NCBI GenBank assembly: GCA_014843695.1
Contig: CM026390.1
Location: 58,771,053-58,835,052, forward strand
Reading direction: 5' to 3'
Length of the DNA stretch: 64,000 bases
Origin: Archivesica marissinica
Taxonomy: Eukaryota > Mollusca > Bivalvia > Venerida > Vesicomyidae
Shown here: piece by piece, positions 45,155 through 55,423 of the stretch
Layout of the letters: every line of letters starts with the position of its first letter
Numbering within the stretch: the stretch's first letter is position 1
Position numbers and translations under genes: made by a program
Notes under the pieces: generated by a model
What the model was told of the DNA's origin: nothing
Database searches by the model: none
The model's input: the letters and a program-made list of their open reading frames with translations, nothing else

Positions 45155-45440
45155 TACTAGTATTTGTCCGCCTCCATGGTCGAGTTGTTACGGTCGCTGA
45201 CTTGTATACCACTGTAACCTATCATCACTGATGGTCACGGGTTCGAGCCCCGCTCAGGCCGTGTCTCATTTATATGAAAAAGTTGGCAGTTTCTTACGGA
45301 GGATGGTGCACCCAAGTACTGGTTAACTGCTAGAGCCTGTCCAGGAAAGGTGTTGTTAGATAAACTGCCCGCCGGCTATATAGCCCAACATGGTGCTGAT
45401 GCAGGCGTAAAACCCGAAATATAACATAACATAAGTACTA
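45155..45440 (+). mobile_element. SINE family D, copy 1
   Basis: Head CCGCCTCCATGGTCGAGTTG, B box ACGGGTTCGAGCCCCGC, body GAAAAAGTTGGCAGTTTCTT and AGCCTGTCCAGGAAAGGTG, and tail GCAGGCGTAAAACCCGAAAT with an ATAACATAACAT end. A C14-type tract follows at about 45510. Confidence 0.8.
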
Positions 45441-45849
45441 GTATTTAATATACATTGTCTAGATATAATAATGTTTGGCAACACTAGACATGTAATCTTC
45501 CGTCCCGGCTGACCCCCCCCCCCCCTCCCAAGGGTGTGCATGTCGCGGTTAGGCTCCAGCTCGCAGCAGCAACGTAGGATTCCGGTATCTTCTAATTGTC
45601 AACTTTACAACAAATGACACACGCTCCAGCAAGTGGTGCAGGTATGGCCTGTCCCTGGAGCGACCGCGACGCGCAGATGTCTATCTACAGGATCCGTTTA
45701 TATGCTGCTGCGGGATGACCAATAGTGATGAGTATGTCCCTAAAAAGGGCCAGTTTTGTCGAACGAAGCACCTTCTCAGGACTTGTCACCATGTCTAGAA
45801 ATATGAAGCCGCCTCAGGCTGTCAACTAGATCATCGAATCAACGTACAC

Positions 45850-46005
45850 CACTAATCACGTGCACGTAATAGAACCAGAGGAGACTCTGGAATGAGTCAC
45901 TTTCTGTATCATTACGGTACTATCCTCTAAAATGACTAATATCTTCAGGAGGCGTCGCTCATATGGGCAACCGGTAGCGACGATAACAAAACGTAAAACA
46001 CACAG
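45850..46005 (+). mobile_element. SINE family B, 5'-truncated
   Basis: From CACGTGCACGTAATAGAACC to the tail GGGCAACCGGTAGCGACGAT and AAAACACAC. Confidence 0.85.
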
Positions 46006-46034
46006 TACGACGTCAGGACTCGTGAATACGTGTT

Positions 46035-46841
46035 GAGAACTTCGTATAGATGCAAACTAACTTTATTGAACGTTAAGCGGCTATAGATGTAAACTAACTT
46101 TATTGAACGTCAAGCGGATATAGATGTAAACTAACTTTATTGAACATCAAGTGGCTATAGATGTTAACTAACTTTATTGAACATCAAGCGGCTATAGATG
46201 TAAACTAACTTTATTGAACGTCAAGCGGCTATAGATGCAAACTAACTTTATTGAACGTCACGCGGCTATAGATGCAAACTAACTTTATTGAACATCAAGC
46301 AACTATAGATGCAAACTAACTTTATTGAACGTCACGCGGCTATAGATGCAAACTAACTTTATTGAACGTCAAGCAACTATAGATTCAAACTAACTTTATT
46401 GAACGTCACGCGGCTATAGATGTAAACTAACTTTATTGAACGTCAAGTGGCTATAGATGTTAACTAACTTTATTGAACATCAAGCGGCTATAGATGCAAA
46501 CTAACTTTATTGAACGTCACGCGGCTATAGATGCAAACTAACTTTATTGAACGTCAAGCAACTATAGATTCAAACTAACTTTATTGAACGTCAAGCGGCT
46601 ATAGATGCAAACTAACTTTATTGAACGTCAAGCGGCTATAGATGCAAACTAACTTTATTGAACGTCACGCGGCTATAGATGCAAACTAACTTTATTGAAC
46701 GTCAAGCGGCTATAGATGTAAACTAACTTTATTGAACGTCAAGCGGATATAGATGCAAACTAACTTTATTGAACATCACGCGGCTATAGATGTAAACTAA
46801 CTTTATTGAACATCAAGCAGCTATAGATGCAAACTAACTTT
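46035..46841. repeat. 37-bp minisatellite, left part
   Basis: About 21 copies of a 37-bp unit (CTATAGATGCAAACTAACTT, then TATTGAACGTCAAGCGG) with GT/AT, GCGG/GCAA variants. It is cut by element B at TTT (46839-46841) and continues at 50628. Confidence 0.97.
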
Positions 46842-47332
46842 TAGTCCATGGGCCCGGACCCAAAATTTCACCCATCGGTACCACCTGAGGTGGCAAATTC
46901 TAGTGTTTTTTTTTGAAGAGGTACATGTCTATAAATGTTGTTCATATGTGATAACTTTTGCAGATGAGTAGCTTAAGGTCACTAAAAATGCACTTTCTGA
47001 AGGGACCCCCTGATCAGAAATATGGTATTTTGACACAAATAAACAACACACTGCTGATGTTTAACATATTGGTAATGTATTAATATTGCAATTTTAGCAA
47101 GGCAATTGACATATATATAACAACATGAACTGTAGACACTAGATAAACTAATATTTAGGGTGATGAGTCTGATGACTCAGAGTTATCTAGCAATTGATAC
47201 TATGTCACCTTGATAAAACATTGCATCTCAGATATAGCTGTTATGTAGGATGATAAAGCAATATTGACACTCCAAAATAGTTACTCTTTAAGAGCTGACA
47301 GTCATGCAAAGCTTTGCAACATGTTGTTTCAT

Positions 47333-50047
47333 TCACAGAATATAGTTATCTTCATCATCATCTTCAGCATCTTCTTCATCCTCTAAATCAGGCTGGATGA
47401 TGTCATCCTCCTCATCTGCCATTTGGTTGGAGCATGTTGGCAAGCGACACATTGGGGTACAGTTGAGGTTATTGGCAATGCATGGGCAGCTTCTGGCATC
47501 ACATGAACGGCTACAATTGCACTTCATGAGTTCCAAGACTGCTGCAGGAGCTGGTAATCCATTCATCCACTGGATGTCTAGGTGCCCTTCATCATCAATC
47601 ATCCATCCACAATCTTTGGGGCTGGGAACATCAGGTTCACACTGAAGGGAGCGTCGCCAGATACCAGCTTGATAGTTTGCACGTTGTGCATGCAGATGTA
47701 AGCAGTCCATGTATGGGGGAAGGTGTGCAGAGTTACCTTCACCCCTCTTGGCATAGAAGAGTTGATATCTACATTCATTGACATCACATGAACTTCCCTT
47801 GGATACGTACATATGGCACGTGAAGGCCTCGAGCTTCTGGATAAGTTCTGGTGAAATATCCCATGATTCTCCAAGTTCACCAAAGCACTGTTGGTATGTA
47901 TGCTCCTTCTGCATGAGTTTCAGGGCTCCTAGCTTCCCTTTCCCAGCAAAGGCACTCACTGTATCACACCCTGTATATGCATGTAGACCAACTAAGGCTG
48001 TGCACACATCAATACCTAGGTTTCTTGCTACCTTGTTGATGTCAATGTATTTGCGGCGGTTCTGTGTTCCCACTTTCTGATATAGCTGGCATGGAATGGT
48101 GTGGCTGAAGCCAAGGGCGAGCACAAGTATGTCTGTATCTTCAGCAGTGATGACAGCTGCTTTGTACCCATCCTTTGCCACATGTGCTGCATGCAACAGA
48201 ACGCGTGTGTCTGCCTCCTCATGTGTTGATTTGAGCTCGGCAATTGCTTCCCAGTTGTCATTGGTGATCTTGAAGCAGTGATCCTCGCAGGTGGCATAAA
48301 TAATCTTGTCACCCAACCTGCCTCTGTGTTCTGGCTTCTTCCACTCTTCAACCAGAAATTTGATGAGGCTTGATTTGTTGAATGGACTGCATAGGAATTT
48401 TCTCCATTGATGAATTGTGTGTCCTGCTGCAATGTTCTTGAATTGCAGGCTCTCGCTTGCTCCACGGTTGCATCTCTCAGCATTCTTGATGGACACGTCT
48501 CGGTACACATCAAGCACAACATCAATTATGTGGCTGTTGACACCTTCATGTAATACCAGTGACATTGCATGCTCTGCGAGCTGTGCAAATGTCTGGTTTT
48601 CTCCCTTCATTCGCTGCACCAGACTCATCTCATCGATAATACAGGCATAGGGTGTAGGGATTGCTTCGGCCACACTCACATTGTGCACTAGCCCTTTGCC
48701 TAAAGCAGCTTTGTTGGTTTTTCGCAGTGATCCATCTGGCGTCGCCAAAGCCCAGGGAATAGGGCCTAATGAGTGTGATAGGACTTCTCGCGGGTCCATA
48801 TTACGGCTCTGAGCAGCAAGTATCATGTGACCAAACAAGTTTCTGTCTGCTTGAAGAATAATGTCCTTGCTGATGGCTTTCCCAACCCGTTTCTTCTTTG
48901 TCAGATCTGAGAAAGTTTTCAACCCTTGCTTGGCAAGCCGATCATGAAATTTCGCAATGGGAGGAACAGTTGCAAATCGTTTCATTATGAAATCCTGGTA
49001 TGCATTCTCTCCCACTTCATGTGCCTTTTGAATGTCTTTAGCAATATTTGGTGGGGCTAGTCGACCAGTTGAGATGCTGACAAGATCAGGCTGATCCCCG
49101 CTCATGGGATTTATCCACTCCTGCTCTAGGAGATCTACCAGATCATCGGCATTAACATGATCCTTGTGAATCCTGGTCATGTGGAGATCTGTGTGACTGA
49201 ACTTAGAAGTAGGCTGATGCATCATATCTCGCAACTGACGCACTGATGTGCTTCGATATTCAGCAGTCAAGTAGTACCGGCTGATGGCAGCTGGTTTGAG
49301 ACTGAAACCCTTTGTACCACCAGGGGTCTGGGTGTCCTTGTTCACTGTTTCTTCTATTGTCTGATCTGCAGGAATGTTCCCAAAAGGATTCTGAGATCCA
49401 ATTTGTACAGAGAATCCCCCATTTAGGAAATGGGCATGAAATGCTGGTTGACTGATGGTTAGTTGTGTCATCTCTGCATAGTAGACAGGCATGTAACGGG
49501 CATAATTAATCTTGTCGTAGGCGAAGGCCCAGGGGATCATGGCACGGATGGAATTCAAGTACAGCATCCAATCTCCTTCTCTAGATGCCCGCAACAGACC
49601 CAGCATGATGTCCACCATGTCTACATAGGACATCCAGAATGCAGCCAGATCTCCATTGGTGCCATCTCCTAGGCCACTGAGAAACATGTCGAAGCATTGG
49701 AGAATTTTTGCGATGCTTTGATTGTCCAGAACTGAATTGAGGGTTGCTTGATTCAAGTCATCACCAGCAGTGTTGATGCTTTTGATCGTTTCCTCCAAGT
49801 GGACAACATCTGCTGGGTAGGTAGCCTGCAGCCATGGGATGAACTCCTTCCATGCTAGTCTGAGAAGTGACTCATACACAAGCTTATGGACTCTCACTGC
49901 TCGATTATATTGGCGTCCCTCCATCACAGCTTGAACAGAACCCTCTGCAACAATGCCTGACTCCACGCATAGTTCCCTCAGACCGGCATCCTGGAAACGC
50001 TTACCTATGGTGGATAGGAAGTTCATTACTGTGTGAAAGTCTCCCAT
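47333..50047 (-). CDS. PIN/XPG-like nuclease with C-terminal Cys8 domain, putative transposase
   Basis: 904 residues, uninterrupted, from ATG at 50047. The same frame is open upstream to about 50145 (giving KWKHSNTFQDIVLRMGDFHT), preceded by a pyrimidine-rich tract and AAAG, so the true start is probably in an upstream exon; the N-terminal third of the family, seen in element A, is absent here. Residues 1-400 are helical (GDFHTVMNFLS, YNRAVRVHKLVYESL, INYARYMPVYY). The nuclease-like core has acids in EEADTRVLLHA (about 608-611), ITAEDTDILVLALG (about 634-638) and HAYTGCDTVSAF (about 693), the pattern of FEN1/XPG-PIN enzymes. Residues about 841-875 form C-x-C-x3-C-x4-C-x-C-x6-C-x3-C-x4-C, a CXC-like zinc cluster. 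The tail is very acidic. Metal-dependent DNA cleavage during transposition is inferred. Confidence 0.85.
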   Translation of the reverse strand: MGDFHTVMNFLSTIGKRFQDAGLRELCVESGIVAEGSVQAVMEGRQYNRAVRVHKLVYESLLRLAWKEFIPWLQATYPADVVHLEETIKSINTAGDDLNQATLNSVLDNQSIAKILQCFDMFLSGLGDGTNGDLAAFWMSYVDMVDIMLGLLRASREGDWMLYLNSIRAMIPWAFAYDKINYARYMPVYYAEMTQLTISQPAFHAHFLNGGFSVQIGSQNPFGNIPADQTIEETVNKDTQTPGGTKGFSLKPAAISRYYLTAEYRSTSVRQLRDMMHQPTSKFSHTDLHMTRIHKDHVNADDLVDLLEQEWINPMSGDQPDLVSISTGRLAPPNIAKDIQKAHEVGENAYQDFIMKRFATVPPIAKFHDRLAKQGLKTFSDLTKKKRVGKAISKDIILQADRNLFGHMILAAQSRNMDPREVLSHSLGPIPWALATPDGSLRKTNKAALGKGLVHNVSVAEAIPTPYACIIDEMSLVQRMKGENQTFAQLAEHAMSLVLHEGVNSHIIDVVLDVYRDVSIKNAERCNRGASESLQFKNIAAGHTIHQWRKFLCSPFNKSSLIKFLVEEWKKPEHRGRLGDKIIYATCEDHCFKITNDNWEAIAELKSTHEEADTRVLLHAAHVAKDGYKAAVITAEDTDILVLALGFSHTIPCQLYQKVGTQNRRKYIDINKVARNLGIDVCTALVGLHAYTGCDTVSAFAGKGKLGALKLMQKEHTYQQCFGELGESWDISPELIQKLEAFTCHMYVSKGSSCDVNECRYQLFYAKRGEGNSAHLPPYMDCLHLHAQRANYQAGIWRRSLQCEPDVPSPKDCGWMIDDEGHLDIQWMNGLPAPAAVLELMKCNCSRSCDARSCPCIANNLNCTPMCRLPTCSNQMADEEDDIIQPDLEDEEDAEDDDEDNYIL

Positions 50048-50233
50048 CCTGAGAACTATGTCTTGAAAGGTATTAGAGTGTTTCCATTTAATTTCAGTTG
50101 CTTTGGAAGCATTGGAAAAAGAATTGCAAAAAGACCAGCATTATAGGGTTATAATAATCGTTGTATAGTAGTAATGATTGATGTTTGGCAGCCATCTTGA
50201 ATCTTTGATAAGATCCCACATACCTGAGACATA

Positions 50234-50350
50234 CAGTCAAACCTTGAAATTCCGGACTACACAAATCCAGATAATTCATTATCCGACACTCTGTTCATGC
50301 AACAGAAAAAAAATATGGAAAAAAAATGCTTAAATTCCGAGGTTTGACTG
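50234..50350. mobile_element. TA-flanked MITE inside element B
   Basis: Inverted ends CAGTCAAACCT / AGGTTTGACTG with AATTCCG next to each, flanked by TA. 117 bp. Related to 23206-23383. It inserted into element B upstream of the coding frame. Confidence 0.8.
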
Positions 50351-50627
50351 TATATACATACACTGTGACACCCTGTCAGTAATTCAGGCAACTTTGGTGA
50401 GCATGGGGCACACAAAAGAAACATGGTAAGCATGGGTGTATAGGCATATATACTGATTATTAGCTACTGGGCAGCCATTTTGAAAATTGGCGGCCATCTT
50501 TGTTAAGCTACTCGTGTGCAAAGGTTATCACCCCAAAATTTTACCTCCACAAGTATACCAACACTGTGGTATGACTTAGAATTTGCCACCTCAGGTGGTA
50601 CCGATTTTCACTCGGGCCCATGGACTA

Positions 50628-51278
50628 TTTATTGAACATCAAGCAGCTATAGATGCAAACTAACTTTATTGAACATCAAGCAGCTATAGATGCAAACTAA
50701 CTTTATTGAACAACAAGCGGATATAGATGCAAACTAACTTTATTGAACAACAAGCGGCTATAGATGCAAACTAACTTTATTGAATAACAAGCGGATATAG
50801 ATGTAAACTAACTTTATTGAACACCAAGCGGCTATAGATGCAAACTAACTTTATTGAGCATCAAGCAGCTATAGATGCAAACTAACTTTATTGAGCATCA
50901 AGCAGCTATAGATGCAAACTAACTTTATTGAACATCAAGCAGCTATAGATGTAAACTAACTTTATTGAACATCAAGCAGCTATAGATGTAAACTAACTTT
51001 ATTGAACATCAAGCGGCTATAGATGCAAACTAACTGTATTGAACATCAAGCAGCTATAGATGTAAACTAACTTTATTGAACATCAAGCAGCTATAGATGT
51101 AAACTAACTTTATTGAACGTCAAGCGGCTATAGATGCAAACTAACTTTATTGAACGTCAAGTGGCTATAGATGTAAACTAACTTTATTGAACGTCAAGCG
51201 GATATAGATGCAAACTAACTTTATTGAACGTCAAGCGGCTATAGATGCAAACTAACTTTATTGAACGTCAAGCGGCCA
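50628..51278. repeat. 37-bp minisatellite, right part
   Basis: About 17 more copies of the unit at 46035-46841. The copies next to element B mostly carry CATCAAGCAG, those far from it CGTCAAGCGG. Confidence 0.97.
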
Positions 51279-51602
51279 CGTTTGGTTTGGACTGTAGAGA
51301 GCATACGTCGCACGTCCGCGTTTTAACCAGAATGGGTTACGGATGTGTTGTGAACTGGAGTACGAACGTTACACGAACGGCTTTGACAGACCAACAACTC
51401 GAGGCTGACGGGAGCATCCATAGCAACAACCACAACACGCGCAAGTATGACCGACAACGCTTCTCGTCTGCGTCTCCTACGTCTAGTTCTCACACATGTC
51501 TATACGGGCGCAATGTACCCCGTGCTTACTTGTAGATTGCCTTGACTGAAACTCATAGAAACATGGTAAGGACGGGATAGACTGTCCATGATCGGGTATA
51601 TT
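51279..51602. other. No gene supported
   Basis: Moderately GC-rich unique sequence with one open plus-strand frame (to 51535) that starts inside the array. It has no recognised motif. Confidence 0.35.
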
Positions 51603-51812
51603 TTATACAATTTTATTATAGCTCAATTGCGAAACAAGTTCTTATAACTCTCGTGACCTCATTCCTGATGTAGTCCATTGCCGCGAGGGAGAGAGAGGAG
51701 GCAACAGGGAAATTAAATGTCTTGCCTAAGAGCACAATCGTAACTGCTCCAGCGGGGCTCGAACTCCGGGCCTTTCGCCTCTGACGCGCTACTACAATGC
51801 TATCACGAGATT
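51603..51812 (-). mobile_element. SINE family A
   Basis: Minus-strand copy: head GATAGCATTGTAGTAGCGCG, B box GGAGTTCGAGCCCCGC, body with CTCTCTCCCTCGCGGCAATG, and tail CGCAATTGAGCTATAATAAA. Confidence 0.85.
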
Positions 51813-52044
51813 GCCCATGAGGTCTGCTCAGGTTATCCCTCCAACGGTTGTAGAATATGTTCAATTTGCACTTAAAGTCGCATCAACAGTTTAGGACATA
51901 ATATGACGAATATGATAATACAAAATGGACAAGTCATCTTTGAATTTGATACACTAAAATATGTAGCATTGTACTGAGTGGAACCGATCTCCAGTATTCA
52001 CTCCGGGCATTTAATGTAGCAGTTGTGCGCCAGTTATCCTGTAT

Positions 52045-52285
52045 GGTGGTTTTACGTTTATTTATCGTCGCTACCGGTTGCCCATATGAGCGACGCGTCC
52101 TGGAGAGATTAGTCATTTTAGAATTTTGGAGGATAGAGCAATGATACAGACAGAGACACATCCCAGAATCTCCTCTGGTTCTTTTACGTGCACAGTGTAA
52201 AGCATCGACACGAGCCATCGGTTTAACGTCCCATCTGATAGACTGTGAAATTGATTATGGTCAGACGGGGGATCGAACCTGCATG
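52045..52285 (-). mobile_element. SINE family B, head truncated
   Basis: Tail CGCTCATATGGGCAACCGG, body GGATGTGTCTCTGTCTGTAT and CATCAGATGGGACGTTAAAC, ending within the B box region GGTTCGATCCCCCG. The rest of the tRNA head is missing. Confidence 0.85.
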
Positions 52286-52337
52286 AAGTTGCAAAGGCCC
52301 ATTAAAGATCACTGACACATTTCCATATAAATCAATC

Positions 52338-52343
52338 TTTATT
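52338..52343 (-). terminator. Poly(A) signal of gene 2
   Basis: AATAAA on the minus strand about 40 bp after the stop codon at 52381-52383. Confidence 0.5.
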
Positions 52344-52380
52344 TAGTATTAGGATTGCAACAACTTATTGTATTTCAAAG

Positions 52381-55167
52381 TTAATATTCGAGCAGTTGCT
52401 TCTTGTAAATAATTATTAATGGAAGGCGTTGAGAAGAATACTTCTGTCCTCTCCAACCTGCACGGCTACACTGTAACAATATAGCATAACTATTTACATG
52501 TCAATAATTAAAATGTACAGGAAATGGGATTCGGCGAACAAGTAAAGTCAAACCGAGGCCTCTGACACTACTGATACGTGCTAACCATTAGCGAAGTTCA
52601 ATTAATATAACACACTCAACCGTATGTATAACGCTACAACTGTAATCTATCATCACTGATTGGCACGGGTTCGATTCCCGCTCAGACCGTGTCTTTTTAT
52701 ATGAAAAAGTTGGCAGTTTCTTACGGAGGTTGGTACACAAAGTACTTGTTAACCGCTGGAGCCTGCCCAGGAAAGGTGTTGTTAGGTAAACTGTCCGTCG
52801 CTCAAATGGGCAACTGATAGCGACGTTAAATAAACTTAAATTAATTTTTAAAAATGTAAAATAGCCTGTGAACAGGCGTTGATATACTTTGCCTTGTCCG
52901 TCATATAAATATATTTATTTAACACCCAAGCCGTTTCGCTCGCCCACATGGTTCGCCGGAGGCGAGGGTAAATAAACTCAATCATCACCAAGCCGTTTCG
53001 CTCGCCCACATGGTTCGCCGGAGACGAGGGTAAATAAACTCAATCATCACCAAGCCGTTTCGCTCGCCCACATGGTTCGCCGGAGACGAGGGTAAAATTT
53101 AATAAACTCAATCATCACCAAGCCGTTTCGCTCGCCCACATGGTTCGCCGGAGACGAGGGTAAAATTTAATAAACTCAATCATCACCGAGCCGTTTCGTT
53201 CGCCCACATGGTTCGCCGGAGACGAGGGTAAATAAACTCAATCATCACCAAGCCGTTAATTGAGCCGTATAGAGAGTCTGATGCCAGAAGTAAAAAAGTG
53301 AAAAATCGACAGACTGGAACCCGTGCTAAACATAAAATAGTAGATTGCAAGCAGTGATCGGACAAGATTCGCACACATACTGCAATGTACCTGTGATTTT
53401 ACCACGAACCAGAATAAAACAATTTCTTCAGACATATCTAGCTATTTATTAAAATTTGAGAATTAAGGCGTTTTTCGATAAATGACGTCACATGTCGACA
53501 CTAGAACGGGGTGCTCCGACACAATTCTAATAATCGAATCTTGATGTCATACCGTAGTATGGTATAAACTCATCACGAGTGTAAGATCATTTTTATCACA
53601 TTACCACAGCGTGCTCGTTTTAATATATTATAATAATATATTCTATTTTCATTTTGGTCTCAAGGGGTCAGAGCAAATTGTCATGACGTCTCAAAATTCA
53701 TGACGTAACTACGCAAAGCAGCGTTATATTTATGATTAAAACATAATTCAAGTGTTTGTTTTTTACGTTTATTTATCGTCGCTACCGGTTTCCCATATGA
53801 GCGACGCCTTCTGAAGAGATTATAGTCATTTTAGATTTTTGGAGGATAGTGCAATGATACAGACAGAGACCCATTCCAGAGTCTCTTCTGGTTCTTTTAC
53901 GTACACGATGTAAAGCACCGACACGAGACCTCGGTTTAACGTCCCATCTGAAAGACTGTTAATTGTATTAGGGTCAGATGGGGGATCGAACCTGCGATCC
54001 CTGGATTACCAGTCCAGTGTGTTACCACTGGACTACAGATCCGTCTGTCATAATTCAATTGCGTCGAGACATCCGTTAAATCGTAATTTGTCTTAACATT
54101 AACGGTATGTACCAATTCAAATATAAATATGCAAACATTAAAGTTTAATTTACAAATTATAAGGATTATTCTCTCAGCCAATCCGAATTGTTATCACACG
54201 TGTGTACATATAGCAAAATATGTGATGGTTGTATGAAACTGAATACTAGCACCGTTTTGTGATAAAAGGAACTCGGCAATTATAACACAAATCACACTTT
54301 CTTTAAAGCAGCATTACATCGTAATAAGGATGTTTTGGGTAACATATAAATACTAATGTGTGTGTGTTTACAAAAATCGAAATAGTCGCTCAGAAACGAT
54401 ATAATTTCAATAAATGTAAACCGTCGTATACGCGAATTTGTTTATCAACACACGAAATGTAAACACGCACAGCGCATGCATGCGTGAAACAACAGAGGAT
54501 GTAGAAAACAACGTATATATTTTGAACATGAAAGACTATCCATCTATCTTCCTCTAATGTCGAACCCCTCGCGGGGATGTAGACATGTCCCTAAAAGACT
54601 TAGCTAACAGAGGTATGAATCAACATATCAAGTAGTTTAATTAAAAAAGACAACGTGGGACAAATGGGGACGATGCATTCCGAATGTAAACAAGTGCGGA
54701 TGATGCATTCCGGTTGTAAACAAGTGAGTGACCGATCGACTCGGAAAGTCCTACTTTCGGTTTCGAGTTTATCGCAAAAAAAACACTGTTTACCAAATGA
54801 ACATAAGCATACAAAGTGTAATGTTAGAATGTGTAGCAGCATTGCTACCCATACATAAAAATTGAATTTTTCATATATCTTTTATTTCATACGATGTAAT
54901 GCTGCTTTAAGAATATGTATTGCGTGTTTGTATATCCAACTATGAATAACTCACGGTTACAGTATGCTCACGGTGATGTTCGTTTTTAGCAAGTTTACAA
55001 TTTATCAAACATTCCATCATAAAAATTATCATCATTTATAATATAGATATGTAAACTACATACCATTGCCAGCAGGCCATTCTGCACTGTCTGCGAGCAG
55101 AAACAGCCGTTGCCATACACACTGGTGTTACTTGCAGGGTTAATGAATATGTCAAACATCATACAAC
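52381..55167 (-). CDS. Paralogue of the secreted Cys-rich gene (gene 2, 5' exons not found)
   Basis: Exon at 55064-55167 (acceptor CTATAG, donor GTATGT) reads, after one base from the previous exon, GCMMFDIFINPASNTSVYGN and GCFCSQTVQNGLLAM. This aligns with exon 3 of gene 1 (GCRLYNTFLAPGSQDKLYGR, VCRCG) at F-x2-P-x-S-x4-YG-x2-C-x-C-x8-GL, with the same entry phase (1) and exit phase (0). The terminal exon at 52381-52470 (acceptor TTACAG) starts with Cys in phase 0, as gene 1 exon 4 does, and gives a short basic tail (SRAGWRGQKYSSQRL) instead of the acidic PATEA tail; AATAAA follows. I could not find the signal-peptide exon or the 47-nt exon; MITEs and SINEs fill the region upstream. It may be a pseudogene or part of a longer gene. 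Confidence 0.5.
52620..52850 (+). mobile_element. SINE family D, copy 2, with a family B tail
   Basis: Body GAAAAAGTTGGCAGTTTCTT and AGCCTGCCCAGGAAAGGTG as in 45155-45440, but the 3' end is CGCTCAAATGGGCAACTGAT, GCGACGTTAAATAAAC, which is the tail of SINE B. Confidence 0.8.
52921..53262. repeat. 62-bp minisatellite
   Basis: Five and a half copies of a roughly 62-bp unit (AAGCCGTTTCGCTCGCCCAC, then ATGGTTCGCCGGAGACGAGG and TAAATAAACTCAATCATCACC). Two copies carry an extra ATTTAA. It is in an intron of gene 2. Confidence 0.95.
53263..53757. other. No gene supported
   Basis: Unique sequence within the gene 2 intron. Confidence 0.35.
53758..54048 (-). mobile_element. SINE family B, full length
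   Basis: Minus-strand copy from head CAGACGGATCTGTAGTCCAG to tail CATATGGGAAACCGGTAGCG and AATAAACGTAAAA. Confidence 0.93.
54307..54906. mobile_element. TTAA-flanked MITE with 18-bp ends
   Basis: TTAA at 54303-54306 and 54907-54910. Inverted ends AGCAGCATTACATCGTA / TACGATGTAATGCTGCT. Contains a duplicated GATGCATTCC.xTGTAAACAAGTG step at about 54671-54725. Confidence 0.8.
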
Positions 55168-55215
55168 CTATAGATAATAATAGTAACATGTGTATTTTAT
55201 TGATGTGGGCGAAGT

Positions 55216-55335
55216 TAGCAGTGACAAGTGTACTGCTGGCAGTGAACAGTGTACTGCTGACAGTGCAGAGTGCGGTAATCCAGCAGTGAGCTGTGAATGG
55301 TGTGTAAATGCAAAATCTGCCCCAACAAAAATTAA
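55216..55335 (+). other. Cysteine-rich open segment, uncertain
   Basis: Plus-strand reading KCTAGSEQCTADSAECGNPA then VSCEWCVNA has six Cys in 35 residues and is preceded by TTAG. It could be one exon of an extracellular protein, or chance from a repeated CAGTGTACTGCTG step. Confidence 0.2.
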
Positions 55336-55423
55336 AAAAATATATATATTTTTAATAAAATTGTTTAAGGGTCGGTTGGGTAACCACATAATACATTGCC
55401 ATGTGTTTGTTCTGAAATGTTAA

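Larger units (their letters stand above)
46842..50627 (-). mobile_element. DNA transposon B: TIR element with a PIN-nuclease protein
   Basis: 3786 bp inserted in one unit of the 37-bp array; the reconstructed empty unit is identical to its neighbours and leaves a 3-bp target duplication TTT (46839-46841, 50628-50630). Both ends read TAGTCCATGGGCCCG inward, then after a short unlike stretch CGGTACCACCTGAGGTGGCA and AATTCTA, so the TIR is about 50-55 bp. The only large gene is the 904-codon frame on the minus strand. A TA-flanked MITE at 50234-50350 lies in the 5' part. XPG-type nuclease, Cys8 finger and 3-bp duplication fit what I recall of Academ transposons; no DDE transposase or helicase is seen. 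Confidence 0.9.
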
